NCBI GenBank assembly: GCA_022821685.1
Contig: JAJEDD010000039.1
Location: 1-64,000, forward strand
Direction: 5' to 3'
Length of the DNA: 64,000 nucleotides
Origin: Acidimicrobiia bacterium
GTDB taxonomy: Bacteria; Actinomycetota; Acidimicrobiia; Acidimicrobiales; Aldehydirespiratoraceae
This document shows, piece by piece, positions 35,229 to 43,943 of this stretch. Position 1 is the stretch's first letter, and the number at the start of each line of letters is the position of its first letter. Made by a program: the position numbers and the translations under genes. Under the pieces are notes generated by a model that saw nothing but the letters and a program-made list of their open reading frames with translations, made no database searches and was not told the DNA's origin.

Positions 35229-35879
35229 ATGAGAGCCGGTCGCGTCGCAGACCCCACTGCGGTGCTGGCCGCCCATTGGAACGAGAGTGAGCGCCGCCTC
35301 TACCCGACGGCCACCACCAACCCCGACGCCTACCAGTCGGCGGTGAAGCTGGTCCGTGCCGTGGCCGACGCGCTGGCCCCCGTCTCCGACCTCGCCGCGC
35401 TGGTTGAACGCTGGGAGCACCGGTCCGCCATCCTCGACGAGGCGGCGGGGGCGGCTGGGGTGCCGGTCGCCGCCGGTCTGGAGGAGGCGACCGCGGGCTG
35501 CGGGTTCGCTGTCCGTCGCCGCGAGCTGCTGGCCGAGCGAGCCGAGCGTCGGCACCGTGAGAGCATCGCCGCAGCCCGCGAGGCGGGCCAAGTGTGGGCG
35601 GTGATCCATGAGCAGGGCGACCTGGACGCCGGGCTGGCCGACCCCTACCAGTGCATGGAACTGCACCTGCCCACGGGCCTGGCCGTGGTGAGCATGGTCG
35701 AGCCAGACCCGTCGACCATGACCTCCCTCTACGTGGTGACGGTGACCGAGACGGGCGAGTCCGGCGGCGCCTCCGAGGTTGACGCGGGAGACTTCGAGGA
35801 TCTGGAGACGGCTGACCCGGAGCGGTTCGAGGACAACCGGCAGACTATGAGAAGCCGCGTCGAGGCGTCTGGAGCCTGA
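35229..35879 (+). CDS. uncharacterised protein with R1-derived start
   Basis: This protein has about 216 residues and no family I recognise. It has a helical N-terminal half (VKLVRAVADALAPVSDLAALV, then many Ala/Arg/Glu) and a beta-containing C-terminal half (YQCMELHLPTGLAVVSMVEPDPSTM), with an acidic tail. Two starts are possible, 35199 or 35229. The DNA of the first codons (GAGAGCCGGTCGCGTCGCAG) matches the left end of repeat R1, so a repeat copy appears to have supplied the start codon. The gene is divergent from carbamate kinase inside the nitrogen locus; a linked role is only inference. Confidence 0.5.
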   Translation: MRAGRVADPTAVLAAHWNESERRLYPTATTNPDAYQSAVKLVRAVADALAPVSDLAALVERWEHRSAILDEAAGAAGVPVAAGLEEATAGCGFAVRRRELLAERAERRHRESIAAAREAGQVWAVIHEQGDLDAGLADPYQCMELHLPTGLAVVSMVEPDPSTMTSLYVVTVTETGESGGASEVDAGDFEDLETADPERFEDNRQTMRSRVEASGA

Positions 35880-36028
35880 GGTCCCCTGGTCCCAACTCGG
35901 CGCGGCCGGTCGAGCAGGCCGGAGCCTGATTGTGCAACCCGGCGCCGTGTCGAAGCGACGACGCCTGAGCCGGCCTACTGCTCTTAACTCGGCACCGCTG
36001 GTCGAGTCGCGTCGAGGCGGCTGGGGCC
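35880..36028 (+). other. intergenic region with short internal duplication
   Basis: The 149-bp gap between convergent genes contains two versions of an AACTCGGCGCGGCCGGTCGA-like unit (about 35894 and 35995), and the CGTCGAGGCG string found at the end of the upstream gene recurs near 36017. No promoter or RNA is evident. Confidence 0.4.
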
Positions 36029-37066
36029 CTACCAGAGTCCGGTGATGGGCTCGCGCTCTAGGTCGAAGACCTTGCGGCTCTCATATCGGTGCTGCACCGT
36101 GAGCACGCCGCGGTCGGTGACGGTGCCGGCGGCCGCGGCCGCGAGTCCGGCCGAGCGGAACAGGTCCACGCACTGTTCGGGGTGGTCGGTGGTGAGCCAG
36201 AACGCATAGGTCGGGAAACAGGTCAGCCAGCGGTCCAGGCTCACTCCTGCCGGTGTCGGCAGCTTGTCCAAGTCGATGTCGGCTCCGAGCTTTGAGGGCT
36301 CGAGGAGCATGGCCAGCGAGCCGATCGAGCCGGCCATGCTCACGTCCTTGGCGGCCGACGCCAGATCGTCGCGGGCGGCGCGGGCCAGCAGGCGCACATC
36401 GGCGGCCAGACGAGGTCCGCGTGCGCCGATGCTGGTGAAGAAGTCGAAGCCGGTTCGCATGCGGCCGTCGACGCAGCCGGCGAACACCAGGTGCTGGCCG
36501 GCACGGGCCCGGCTCACCGACAGGACTCGGTCTGCGTCGCCCACCGCGAAGGCCGACAGCGCCGGCTCGCCCCCGTGCTCGGTGATGTGCCCGCCCACGA
36601 TGGGCACGCCGTATAGGCGGGCCGCCTCGGCCATGCCGCCCAGCGCCTCGGTTGCTGCCGCCCCAGTTGCTACCACCGTGTTGACGATGGCTCTGGGGAC
36701 CGCCCCCATGGCGGCCAGATCGTTGACGTTGGCCAGCACGGCGGCCATGCCCGCCGCCCGAGGATCGGAGGCTACGAACGCCGGATGCATGGCCTCGCCG
36801 CAGACCACAACCGAGCCTCCCGCGGCCATCTCCACGACCGCGCCGTCGTCGCCGGGCCCGGTCACCGGATCAGAGATTTCGACGACCCGGCGAACGGCCC
36901 CGATGGCGCCCTTGGCTCGCAGGCCCGCATGGTCCCTCACCGCGGCCACCAACTCGTCCAGCGACGGCGCGTGGGGTGTTGCCGTCTCCAGGGTGGCTGC
37001 CTCCCTCGACGGCCGCTGCGCCGGATCCGTTCTCTTCGGGCCGGTTGTCTCCCGCGATGTGGGCAC
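36029..37066 (-). CDS. Sll0787-type AIR synthase-like protein (NitF-like)
   Basis: This 345-residue PurM/AIR-synthase-related protein belongs, by my recognition, to the sll0787 family of the Nit1C cluster. Signs of the fold are GPGDDGAVVEM and a long VLANVNDLAAMGAVPRAIV stretch (metal/ATP site of the PurM/SelD/ThiL superfamily). IVGGHITEHGGEPALSAFAVG and a C-terminal FFTSIGARGPRLAADVRLLARAA follow. PurM-like enzymes use ATP to activate amide or formyl oxygens, so ATP-driven chemistry on an amide or nitrile-derived compound is plausible. GTG 37066 is the best start; the longer frame enters repeat R1. Confidence 0.8.
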   Translation of the reverse strand: MPTSRETTGPKRTDPAQRPSREAATLETATPHAPSLDELVAAVRDHAGLRAKGAIGAVRRVVEISDPVTGPGDDGAVVEMAAGGSVVVCGEAMHPAFVASDPRAAGMAAVLANVNDLAAMGAVPRAIVNTVVATGAAATEALGGMAEAARLYGVPIVGGHITEHGGEPALSAFAVGDADRVLSVSRARAGQHLVFAGCVDGRMRTGFDFFTSIGARGPRLAADVRLLARAARDDLASAAKDVSMAGSIGSLAMLLEPSKLGADIDLDKLPTPAGVSLDRWLTCFPTYAFWLTTDHPEQCVDLFRSAGLAAAAAGTVTDRGVLTVQHRYESRKVFDLEREPITGLW

Positions 37067-37101
37067 GGCCGCACGGTACAGCCGCGGCGCGATCTCGGTC
37101 G

Positions 37102-37245
37102 GCCAAGAGCGTGCGCGGGTAGGTGCAAGCCCGTCGCGTCGCAGCGGGGTCATTCCCGCTCTTGTTCGCTGCGCTCACGGGCCGCTCGGGCCACGGCCTC
37201 GCCCGTATGGGCCGGAATCGCTCGCCTACTCGCTCGGCCTCTAAA
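37102..37245 (+). repeat. R1 dispersed repeat, full-length copy (subfamily a)
   Basis: Left end CAAGAGCGTGCGCGGGTAGG, then CATTCCCGCTCTTGTTCGCT, GGGCCGCTCGGGCCACGGCC, CCCGTATGGGCCGGAATCGC and the right end CGCTCGGCCTCTAA. It is about 95% identical by eye to the copy at 48414 and lies between divergent genes. Confidence 0.88.
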
Positions 37246-37320
37246 CCGTACCGGCCGCTCAGGCATCCCCTGAGCATCGGCACTCGTAGAGTGGTGCGGT
37301 TCGATGAGACGGCCGCCCGC

Positions 37321-38247
37321 ATGTTCGACCTAGACCCCGCCTCACCCAACGTCATGCCGTCGCGCTACCGGCAGGTGTCGGTGGCCGCGGTGCCGAGCCT
37401 GGCGGCCGATGATCTCGTGGCTCGATTCGGTGGGCGGGAGGCGTATTGCCGAACCAGGTTCGTGGTGGCCCGACACCAGGCCGAACCGGAGCGCTGCGCG
37501 CTGGTGGAACTGGCCCGCAACGCCAGCGACGACCTGTTCTCGCCCGCGGCGGCCGCCCGGGTGCTGGCCGGCGCGCAGGAGTGCGCCTACCTGCGCGACG
37601 ACGGCGCCGATCCCGGCATCGCCTCCCATCTGGCCCGGGTGGCTCTCCGCCGCCCGGACCGGCGCTGCATCGTGGTGGAGGGCCGGTACCGCCATGTCAG
37701 CTTCCTGCTCAACCCCCAGCCGGTGCCGGTGACGGTGGTGGACGTGGTGCCGCCCGAGCCGTCCAAGCTCGCCGACCAGGTGGCCAGGGTCCTGGACTTG
37801 GCCGAGGATCTGCCGCCTATCGCGGTGAGCGAGCGCATCGTCGACAGCCGCTCGCTGGTGACGGCGCCGGCGCCCGACGCGCTGATCGTTCCCTGCCGGG
37901 GCGGCGGGGTGGAGATCGAGGGCGTGGCGGTGGCGCACCTCGACGAGCGGCCCCGCCTGACGGCAGGCTCGACACTGCTCGGCTGTCAGCGCTCCCAGCA
38001 GATTCACCGCTGGTTCTACGGCGCCGATGCGGACCGGACCATCGACTGGTGCCCCCGCCGGCTGATCGCCGCCGACCCGTCCCTCGACGGGCTGGTGCTG
38101 AGCCGCTGCTGCCTGCGGGAGGAGGGCCTTGAGCACCCCCAAGACCTCCAGCAAGCAGGAACAACGGTGATGGTGCCGTGGGGAGCCACCCTCGCCGAGG
38201 TGCACGAGGCTCTCCGCTCACTCGCCGGTGTCAGGGAAGATCATTGA
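37321..38247 (+). CDS. uncharacterised protein upstream of the lyase
   Basis: This 308-residue soluble protein does not match a family I can name with confidence. It has a mixed alpha/beta layout: CRTRFVVARHQAEPERCALVE, then AYLRDDGADPGIASHLARVALRR, then VVEGRYRHVSFLLNPQPV, VVDVVPPEPSKLADQVARVLDLAEDLPP, and a C-terminal half with several Cys (HRWFYGADADRTIDWCPRRL; LSRCCLREEG). The Cys-rich end could bind metal or Fe-S. It ends 24 bases before the lyase gene on the same strand, so the two are probably one operon. It might replace the missing third subunit (AllH) of the carbamoyltransferase, but that is speculation. GTG 37291 is an alternative start. Confidence 0.6.
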   Translation: MFDLDPASPNVMPSRYRQVSVAAVPSLAADDLVARFGGREAYCRTRFVVARHQAEPERCALVELARNASDDLFSPAAAARVLAGAQECAYLRDDGADPGIASHLARVALRRPDRRCIVVEGRYRHVSFLLNPQPVPVTVVDVVPPEPSKLADQVARVLDLAEDLPPIAVSERIVDSRSLVTAPAPDALIVPCRGGGVEIEGVAVAHLDERPRLTAGSTLLGCQRSQQIHRWFYGADADRTIDWCPRRLIAADPSLDGLVLSRCCLREEGLEHPQDLQQAGTTVMVPWGATLAEVHEALRSLAGVREDH

Positions 38248-38271
38248 GAGAAGACCAGTGAGGGAAGAGCG

Positions 38272-39621
38272 ATGGACGCCCACCTGATCGACTCGGCCGT
38301 GTATGGGCACGGGTGGTCCACCCCAGAGTCGCTGGCGATCTTCTCCGAGCGGGCCCGCCTGACGCGCTGGGTCGACGTCCTCAAGGCTCTCGCCGCCGCC
38401 CAGGCCGACCTGGAGATTATTCCCGAGGCCTCGGCCCGGGCCATCGACGGACTCGACGCGGCCAGCCTCGACCCGGCCGCGCTCGGCGTCGAGACCCGGC
38501 GGACCTCGCACTCCACCATCGGGCTGGCGCGCGAGCTGCAGGCCCGCCTGCCCGAGCACGCCCGCGAGCACGTCTACTACGGAGCCACCGTGCAGGACGT
38601 CTCCGACAACGCCGCCGCCCTGGAGATCCGGGCCGTCGGCGCCGTCGTGTGGCGCGACCTCCGCGCGGTGGAGGGCTCGCTGATCGAGTTGGCGGCGCGC
38701 CACCGCGACACGCCCATGCTGGGCCGCACCCACGGCCAGCCCGGAGCGCCGATCACGTTCGGGTTCAAGGCCGCGTCGTGGGCCGACGAGACCGCCCGGC
38801 ACTTGGAGCGATGGGGCCAGAGCCGCCCCCGGCTGGTGGTGGGCCAATTGGCTGGCGCAGTCGGGGTGCTGGGCTTCTACGGCGAGGTGGGCCCCGAGCT
38901 GCGCCGCCGCTTCTGCGAGCGGCTCGGGCTGGGCGAGCCGACCATCTCATGGCTCACGGCCCGGGACCGCATGGCCGAGTTCGCCAACAACTCGGCCATG
39001 GCCGCGGCCACCATGGCCCGCATGGCCAACGAGGTCTACAACCTCCAGCGACGCGAGATCTCCGAGCTGGCCGAGGGCGCCTCGGGCGACACGATGGGCA
39101 GCATCACCATGCCCCACAAGCGCAACCCCGAGGGCAGCGAGCAGATGGTCACCCTGGCCCGGCTCGTGCGCTCGGCCGCCGGGGTGCTGACCGAGACCAT
39201 GGTCGGCGACCACGAGCGCGACGGCAGGACCTGGAAGACCGAATGGGTGATGCTGCCCGAGATGTGCCACTACCTGCTGGCCCAGCTCAGCATGGCCCGA
39301 AACCTGGCTGCGGGCATTGAGGTGGACGCCGACGCCATGGCGACCAACCTTGAGACCATGGGCGACTTCGGATCCCAGGAGCTGCTCAAGCGACTGTCAC
39401 CGAAGCTGGGCAAGCACCGGGCCAACGACGAGCTGCAACTTGCCTACCGGCGGGCCCGCGAGCAGGGCCTGACCCTGGCCGAGAGCCTCGCCGGCATCGC
39501 CGAGCCGGAGGAGCTCGAGGGGCTGGACCGGCCCGAGACCGGCTCGGCCCCGGCGATGGTCGACGCAGTCGTGGCGTCGGCCATGGCCCGGCGCGAGCAA
39601 GAGCCTCAGGACTGGATGTAG
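38272..39621 (+). CDS. adenylosuccinate lyase/fumarase superfamily C-N lyase
   Basis: This 449-residue homotetrameric-type lyase has the three family regions: RRTSHSTIGLARELQ, GRTHGQPGAPITFGFKAA, and the signature loop SGDTMGSITMPHKRNPEGSEQM near residue 275, where Ser of GSI would be the catalytic base. The MPHKRNP form is typical of adenylosuccinate lyase and of carboxymuconate cycloisomerase relatives. Since it sits in a nitrogen locus with a PurM-like protein and is not in a purine operon, a fumarate-releasing C-N lyase on a non-purine substrate is possible. GAGGGAAGAGCG precedes ATG 38272. Confidence 0.85.
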   Translation: MDAHLIDSAVYGHGWSTPESLAIFSERARLTRWVDVLKALAAAQADLEIIPEASARAIDGLDAASLDPAALGVETRRTSHSTIGLARELQARLPEHAREHVYYGATVQDVSDNAAALEIRAVGAVVWRDLRAVEGSLIELAARHRDTPMLGRTHGQPGAPITFGFKAASWADETARHLERWGQSRPRLVVGQLAGAVGVLGFYGEVGPELRRRFCERLGLGEPTISWLTARDRMAEFANNSAMAAATMARMANEVYNLQRREISELAEGASGDTMGSITMPHKRNPEGSEQMVTLARLVRSAAGVLTETMVGDHERDGRTWKTEWVMLPEMCHYLLAQLSMARNLAAGIEVDADAMATNLETMGDFGSQELLKRLSPKLGKHRANDELQLAYRRAREQGLTLAESLAGIAEPEELEGLDRPETGSAPAMVDAVVASAMARREQEPQDWM

Positions 39622-39751
39622 GCGCGTGTCACGCCAAAATCGAGGCCGTGGAGCAGTCTTGGCATCGATCGACAGTGACTGGCAGACTCGCCCGACGCCG
39701 GACCCGCGGCAGCGGTCGGGCCGATCGGGTCAGGCCGTGGGAGGCGAGGCG

Positions 39752-40939
39752 ATGAGACGCAACGGTTCGTTCCGGAGGCCGCGCGCTGCGATGCTTGCCC
39801 TGGCCGTCGTGGCGCTGATAGCCGCGGCGTGCGGTGAAGCCGAGGATGTCGCTCCGGCCGTCCCCGAGCCCGCGGCACAGCCTGAACCGGTCCCCGAGCC
39901 CTCACCTGAGCCGGCCCCCGAACCAGCACCCGAGCCTGAGCCCGACTTGGCGGCGGAGCGGTGCCAGCGCAACCGCGACGCCGGCACGGTCACCTTCGTC
40001 ACCGGCTTCGATTTCGCGGCTGCGGCCGGGATCGTCGAGGCCATCGTCGCCGATGCTCAGGGCTACTTCGACGAGCTCTGCATCGACTTCGAGCTGCAGC
40101 CCGGGTTTGGTCCGGCCAACGCAGCGCTGGTGATGGAGGGCAAAGCCCAGTTCGGCACGTCGGGGTCGTTCGCCGAGGTGGTCACCAACAATGTTGCCGG
40201 CGAGGGCGATCTGGTGGCGGTGATCCACTGGGGCCGCACCGCCATCCAAGCGCTGGTGCTGCCGGAGGGAAGCCCCATCGACGACTTCGCCGACCTGTGC
40301 GGAAGCCTCATCGGAATCAAGGGCGACCTGCCCCATTCGATTCAGGCCGCGGTGGCCCTGTCGGGCATCGACCGGGGCTGCTTCGAGGAGGTGCTGCTCG
40401 ACGGCTTCGACCCGGTGGCCCACCTCGAGCTCGGCATCGACGCGCTGCCCGTCTACAAGTCGAACGAGCCCAACACCCTCACCAACAGCGGTGTGGCCTT
40501 CACCATGCTCGATCCGCTCGACTTCGACGTGCCCTCCAGCTTCGGCGTCGTCTTCACCAGGCAGTCGCTCATCGACGAGCACCCAGAGTTGGCCGCCGAT
40601 GTGGTGAGAGTCCTGATCCGCGGCCAGGCCTTCGCCGCGGCCAACCCCGACCTGGCCGTGGAGCAGGCGTTCGAGTTGATCGAGGCGGCCGGCAACCCGC
40701 TGTACTTCGCCATGGAGTCGGAGCGCTACCGCTGGGGCGTGGAGTCCGCACTGATCGCCGACCTCGCGGTAGCCGGCGCGGGGGTGGGCATCCCCGACCT
40801 CGACCTGTTCGAAGCCGAGATAGAGGCGCTGGTCCACGCCGGTGTGTACGAGTCGGCGCCCGACTGGCGTCCCATGGTGAACGCCGACATCGCTGCCAGT
40901 GTCTACGACGGCGCCACCCTCATCTGGCCCGGACCCTGA
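39752..40939 (+). CDS. ABC transporter substrate-binding lipoprotein (NMT1/SsuA-like)
   Basis: This 395-residue lipoprotein has a signal with lipobox LIAAACG, a Pro/Glu linker (PEPAPEPAPEPEPD), then a type II periplasmic binding fold of the NMT1/THI5/SsuA group: VTFVTGFDFAAAAGIVEAIVADAQGYFDELCIDFEL and MEGKAQFGTSGSFAEVVTNNVAGEGDLVAV. This group feeds importers for nitrate, sulfonates, thiamine precursors, cyanate or related small molecules. The two ABC genes follow directly, then nitrile hydratase, so a nitrile, cyanide-derived or amide-bearing compound is an attractive ligand (inference). GGAGGCG precedes ATG 39752. Confidence 0.86.
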   Translation: MRRNGSFRRPRAAMLALAVVALIAAACGEAEDVAPAVPEPAAQPEPVPEPSPEPAPEPAPEPEPDLAAERCQRNRDAGTVTFVTGFDFAAAAGIVEAIVADAQGYFDELCIDFELQPGFGPANAALVMEGKAQFGTSGSFAEVVTNNVAGEGDLVAVIHWGRTAIQALVLPEGSPIDDFADLCGSLIGIKGDLPHSIQAAVALSGIDRGCFEEVLLDGFDPVAHLELGIDALPVYKSNEPNTLTNSGVAFTMLDPLDFDVPSSFGVVFTRQSLIDEHPELAADVVRVLIRGQAFAAANPDLAVEQAFELIEAAGNPLYFAMESERYRWGVESALIADLAVAGAGVGIPDLDLFEAEIEALVHAGVYESAPDWRPMVNADIAASVYDGATLIWPGP

Positions 40940-40946
40940 CTCCCCG

Positions 40947-41729
40947 GTGAGCGCGCCCGCCGTCAGCTTCGAGGCGGTGTCGAAGTGGTTCAGACCCAAA
41001 GGCAGCCTCGTCCACGCCCTGTCGAAGGTCAGCCTCGACGTGCAGCCGTCGGAGTTTGTGAGCCTCATCGGACCGTCAGGCTGCGGCAAGTCCACCATGC
41101 TGCGCCTGGCCGGGGGGCTGCTCGAGCCTGACCGGGGCACGGTGGCCGTCAACAGCCAGACGCCGGCCGAGGCCCGCCGCCAGAAGCGCTACGGCTTCGT
41201 GCCGCAACATCCGGCGCTGCTGCCGTGGCGGACGGTGCGCCGCAACGTGTCGCTTCTCTCCGACGTCAACCGCCGCGCCGGCCGCGGCGCCATGTCCGAC
41301 GACGAACAGCTCGCCATGCTCGACGGAATCGGCCTGACGCCGTTCCTCGACTCGCTGCCGAGGGAGCTGAGCGGCGGCTTGCAGCAGCGGGTGAGCATCG
41401 CCCGGGCGTTCGCGCTGGGGGCGCCGGTGCTGATGATGGACGAGCCGTTCTCAGCTCTCGACGAGATCACCCGAGCCGACATGCGCTACCTGCTGCTTGA
41501 GGTGTGGGAGCGGATCGGCAGCACGGTGCTGTTCGTGACCCACTCGATTCCCGAGGCGGTGGTGCTGTCTGACCGGGTGGCGGTCCTCAGCGGCCGGCCT
41601 GGGCGCATCACCGCGGTGGTGGACGTGCCGCTGGGCAGGCCGCGCCACGCCGAGGTGGAGGACAGCGACGACTTTCACCGTGTCCTGGCCGAGGTCCGGG
41701 CCGCGCTGAGACAAGGCTGGTCGAACTGA
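40947..41729 (+). CDS. ABC transporter ATP-binding protein (SsuB/TauB-like)
   Basis: This 260-residue importer ATPase has Walker A GPSGCGKSTMLRL, Q-loop FVPQHPALLPWRTV, signature ELSGGLQQRVSIARA, Walker B VLMMDEPFSALDE and the H-loop VTHSIPEAV. The LLPWRTV string and DEPFSALDE are hallmarks of nitrate/sulfonate/taurine importers. GTG 40947 starts 7 bases after the binding-protein stop; the permease start overlaps its stop by one base (TGATG). Together the three genes form a complete importer. Confidence 0.92.
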   Translation: MSAPAVSFEAVSKWFRPKGSLVHALSKVSLDVQPSEFVSLIGPSGCGKSTMLRLAGGLLEPDRGTVAVNSQTPAEARRQKRYGFVPQHPALLPWRTVRRNVSLLSDVNRRAGRGAMSDDEQLAMLDGIGLTPFLDSLPRELSGGLQQRVSIARAFALGAPVLMMDEPFSALDEITRADMRYLLLEVWERIGSTVLFVTHSIPEAVVLSDRVAVLSGRPGRITAVVDVPLGRPRHAEVEDSDDFHRVLAEVRAALRQGWSN

Positions 41730-42565
41730 TGGCCGACCGCGCACCTGCGCCGCACGATGCCGAGCAGCCGCCCGACGCGCCCCGCCGCCCGCTGCGCCGG
41801 GCTCTGCTGCTGGCTGCTCCCTTCGCCGGTCTGACCGCCTTCTTCGTGGGCTGGGAGCTGTACGTGCGGATCCGCGACCTGCGGCCCCTCACGCTGCCGC
41901 GGCCCTCCGATGTGATCCGCCATGTGGCCGAGAACCCCGGCTTCTACGCCCAGAACGGCTGGGTCACGGTGCAGGAGGCCTTCTGGGGGTTCGTGCTCGC
42001 CTTCCTCGTCGCCCTCGTTGTCGCCACCGCCATGGCGCACTCGCAGTTCATGGAGCGGGCCACGCTGCCGGTGATCGTGCTGGTGCAGTCGACGCCGGTG
42101 GCGGTGCTGGTGCCGATCTTCCTGCTGTGGTTCGGGTTCTCTCCCTGGCCGAAGATCCTGACCGCCATGCTGTTCGCCTGGGTTCCCTTCGTGGCCAACG
42201 CGCTCATCGGGCTGCGCTCGATCGACGAGGACACCCACGAACTGCTGCGGTCGGTGAACGCCGGCCGCTGGGAGATCTACTGGCGGCTGCGGTTCCCGCA
42301 TTCGCTGCCCTACCTGTTTGCCGCGGGCCGGATCTGCGTGGGTCTGGCCCTGGTGGGAGCGGTCATCGGCGAGTTCTTCAACTCACGCGATGGCTTGGGG
42401 AACGCGGCCCGGGTGGCCCAGTCCCGGCTGCTGGTCGAACAGCTCTGGGGCAGCGTCTTCGTGCTGGCCTTCATCGGCGTGGCCTTCGTGTTGCTGCTCA
42501 TCGCGGCGGAGAAGCGGGTGCTGCGCTGGCATGCCTCTCAGAGCGCCGACCACCGCGGCGTGTGA
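41729..42565 (+). CDS. ABC transporter permease (SsuC/TauC-like)
   Basis: This 278-residue inner-membrane permease has an N-terminal membrane helix, then the BPD_transp_1 core with about five helices. The EAA loop is visible as FVANALIGLRSIDEDTHELLRSVNAGRWEIYWRLRFPHSLPYLFAAGRI. It is the membrane partner of the preceding SBP and ATPase genes. About 105 bases separate it from the nitrile hydratase beta gene, so a separate promoter there is possible, though co-transcription is more likely. Confidence 0.92.
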   Translation: MADRAPAPHDAEQPPDAPRRPLRRALLLAAPFAGLTAFFVGWELYVRIRDLRPLTLPRPSDVIRHVAENPGFYAQNGWVTVQEAFWGFVLAFLVALVVATAMAHSQFMERATLPVIVLVQSTPVAVLVPIFLLWFGFSPWPKILTAMLFAWVPFVANALIGLRSIDEDTHELLRSVNAGRWEIYWRLRFPHSLPYLFAAGRICVGLALVGAVIGEFFNSRDGLGNAARVAQSRLLVEQLWGSVFVLAFIGVAFVLLLIAAEKRVLRWHASQSADHRGV

Positions 42566-42670
42566 CGGCCCTTCGAGGACGCGTCGGAACAACCGGTTGG
42601 GCTTCGCACCAATCTGTGCGGGCGCATATAGTCGGGGCCGCTTGAACGGTCCGCCGGCGGGGAGGCTCCT

Positions 42671-43330
42671 ATGGACGGCATTCATGACATGGGGGGAATG
42701 CACGGTTGGGGCAGCGTCTCCATCGACAGTGACGAGCCGGTGTTCCGCGAGGGGTGGCACGGCCGGGCCTTCGCCATGGGGGCCATGTCGATGGGCCTGT
42801 CGGGCACCAACCTCGATGCCTTCCGCCATGGGCTGGAGCGCCTGCACCCCTACGAGTACCTTGCCGACGGCTACTACGGGCGCTGGCTGTCGTGCGCCGA
42901 GACGCTGCTGGTGGACAGCGGCGTGATCCCGCCGGGCGCGGTGGAGGCCAGAGCCCGCAACCTGATGGGGGAGTCGGTGGACGAGCCGGCCGACGTCGCC
43001 GAGAACAAGCCCTCCTACGAGCGGGGCGGCGCAGGCTCGCTGCGCGATATCGACGACGAGCCCGCCTTCTCGCCCGGCGACAGGGTGCGGGCCAAGGACT
43101 TGCGCACCAGCGGCCACACCCGCATGCCGGGATACATCCGTGGCCGGTCCGGCACCGTCTGCGCCCGGCGTCCCGCCGCGCTGCTGCCCGACACCAACGC
43201 CCATTTCCAAGGCGAGAACCCCCAGCACGTCTACACAGTGGAGTTCGACTCCGCCGAGCTGTGGGGTCCCGGCGCGGAGGCGGCCGCGCTGCGCATCGAC
43301 CTGTTCGAGAGCTACCTGGAGGCGACCTAG
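42671..43330 (+). CDS. nthB: nitrile hydratase beta subunit
   Basis: This 219-residue beta subunit starts MDGIHDMGGMHGWGSV, the invariant N-terminus of nitrile hydratase beta, and ends with an SH3-like barrel (FSPGDRVRAKDLRTSGHTRMPGYIRGRSGTV) and YTVEFDSAELWG. Nitrile hydratase converts R-CN plus water to R-CONH2 in the cytoplasm. The beta-before-alpha order and adjacent accessory gene are typical of cobalt-type enzymes. The stop is directly followed by the alpha start. Confidence 0.95.
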   Translation: MDGIHDMGGMHGWGSVSIDSDEPVFREGWHGRAFAMGAMSMGLSGTNLDAFRHGLERLHPYEYLADGYYGRWLSCAETLLVDSGVIPPGAVEARARNLMGESVDEPADVAENKPSYERGGAGSLRDIDDEPAFSPGDRVRAKDLRTSGHTRMPGYIRGRSGTVCARRPAALLPDTNAHFQGENPQHVYTVEFDSAELWGPGAEAAALRIDLFESYLEAT

Positions 43331-43930
43331 ATGGCTGATTCCACTACGACCACCGACCGGCTCCCGCCCGCGGTGCGGGCCGAGGCGCTGGAGTCGCTGC
43401 TGACCGAGCGGGGCCTGGTCAAGTCCGAGGTGCTCGACGGCTTCATCAACCGCTTCGTGAACGATGTGGGACCCATGAACGGCGCCAAGGTGGTGGCCAA
43501 GGCCTGGACCGACGACGACTACCGCGCCCAGCTGCTCGCCGACGGCACCGGCGCCATCAAGGAACTGGGCTTCGCCGGCCCCCAGGGCGAGCACATCGTC
43601 GTGGTCGAGAACTCCGACGACGTGCACAACGTGGTGGTGTGCACCCTTTGCTCGTGCTATCCGTGGCCGGTGCTGGGTCTGCCGCCGGAGTGGTACAAGG
43701 ACCCGGCCTACCGCAGCCGCATGGTGCGCGAGCCCCGCAGGCTGCTCAGCGAGATGGGTCTCGACCTCGACGACGGGGTGGAGGTGCGGGTTTGGGACTC
43801 CAGCGCCGAGAACCGCTACCTGGTCCTGCCCCAGCGTCCCGAGGGCACCGAGGGCCTCTCCGAGGAGGAGCTGGCCTCGCTGGTGACCCGCGACGCCATG
43901 GTGGGCGTGGCCAAGGTCAGCGCAGCCTGA
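43331..43930 (+). CDS. nthA: nitrile hydratase alpha subunit, cobalt type
   Basis: This 199-residue catalytic subunit has the metal claw VCTLCSC at residues 103-109 (Cys104, Cys107, Ser108, Cys109). Thr in position 2 of CTLCSC is the mark of the cobalt enzymes, while iron enzymes have Ser. The two latter Cys would be oxidised to sulfinic and sulfenic acid. The flanking [14 protein letters not shown] and [10 protein letters not shown] match family consensus. Thiocyanate hydrolase gamma shares this motif, but single alpha and beta genes with this beta N-terminus favour nitrile hydratase. Confidence 0.95.
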   Translation: MADSTTTTDRLPPAVRAEALESLLTERGLVKSEVLDGFINRFVNDVGPMNGAKVVAKAWTDDDYRAQLLADGTGAIKELGFAGPQGEHIVVVENSDDVHNVVVCTLCSCYPWPVLGLPPEWYKDPAYRSRMVREPRRLLSEMGLDLDDGVEVRVWDSSAENRYLVLPQRPEGTEGLSEEELASLVTRDAMVGVAKVSAA

Positions 43931-43943
43931 GAGCAAGCCGCTG

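Noticed and set aside
37321..38247. Candidate for AllH (DUF2877)
   Set aside because: Sequence does not resemble YlbF as I know it; kept only as a speculative functional replacement.
42671..43930. Thiocyanate hydrolase instead of nitrile hydratase
   Set aside because: Thiocyanate hydrolase has three separate subunits; here one beta gene with the MDGIHDMGG start and one alpha gene with accessory protein match nitrile hydratase.
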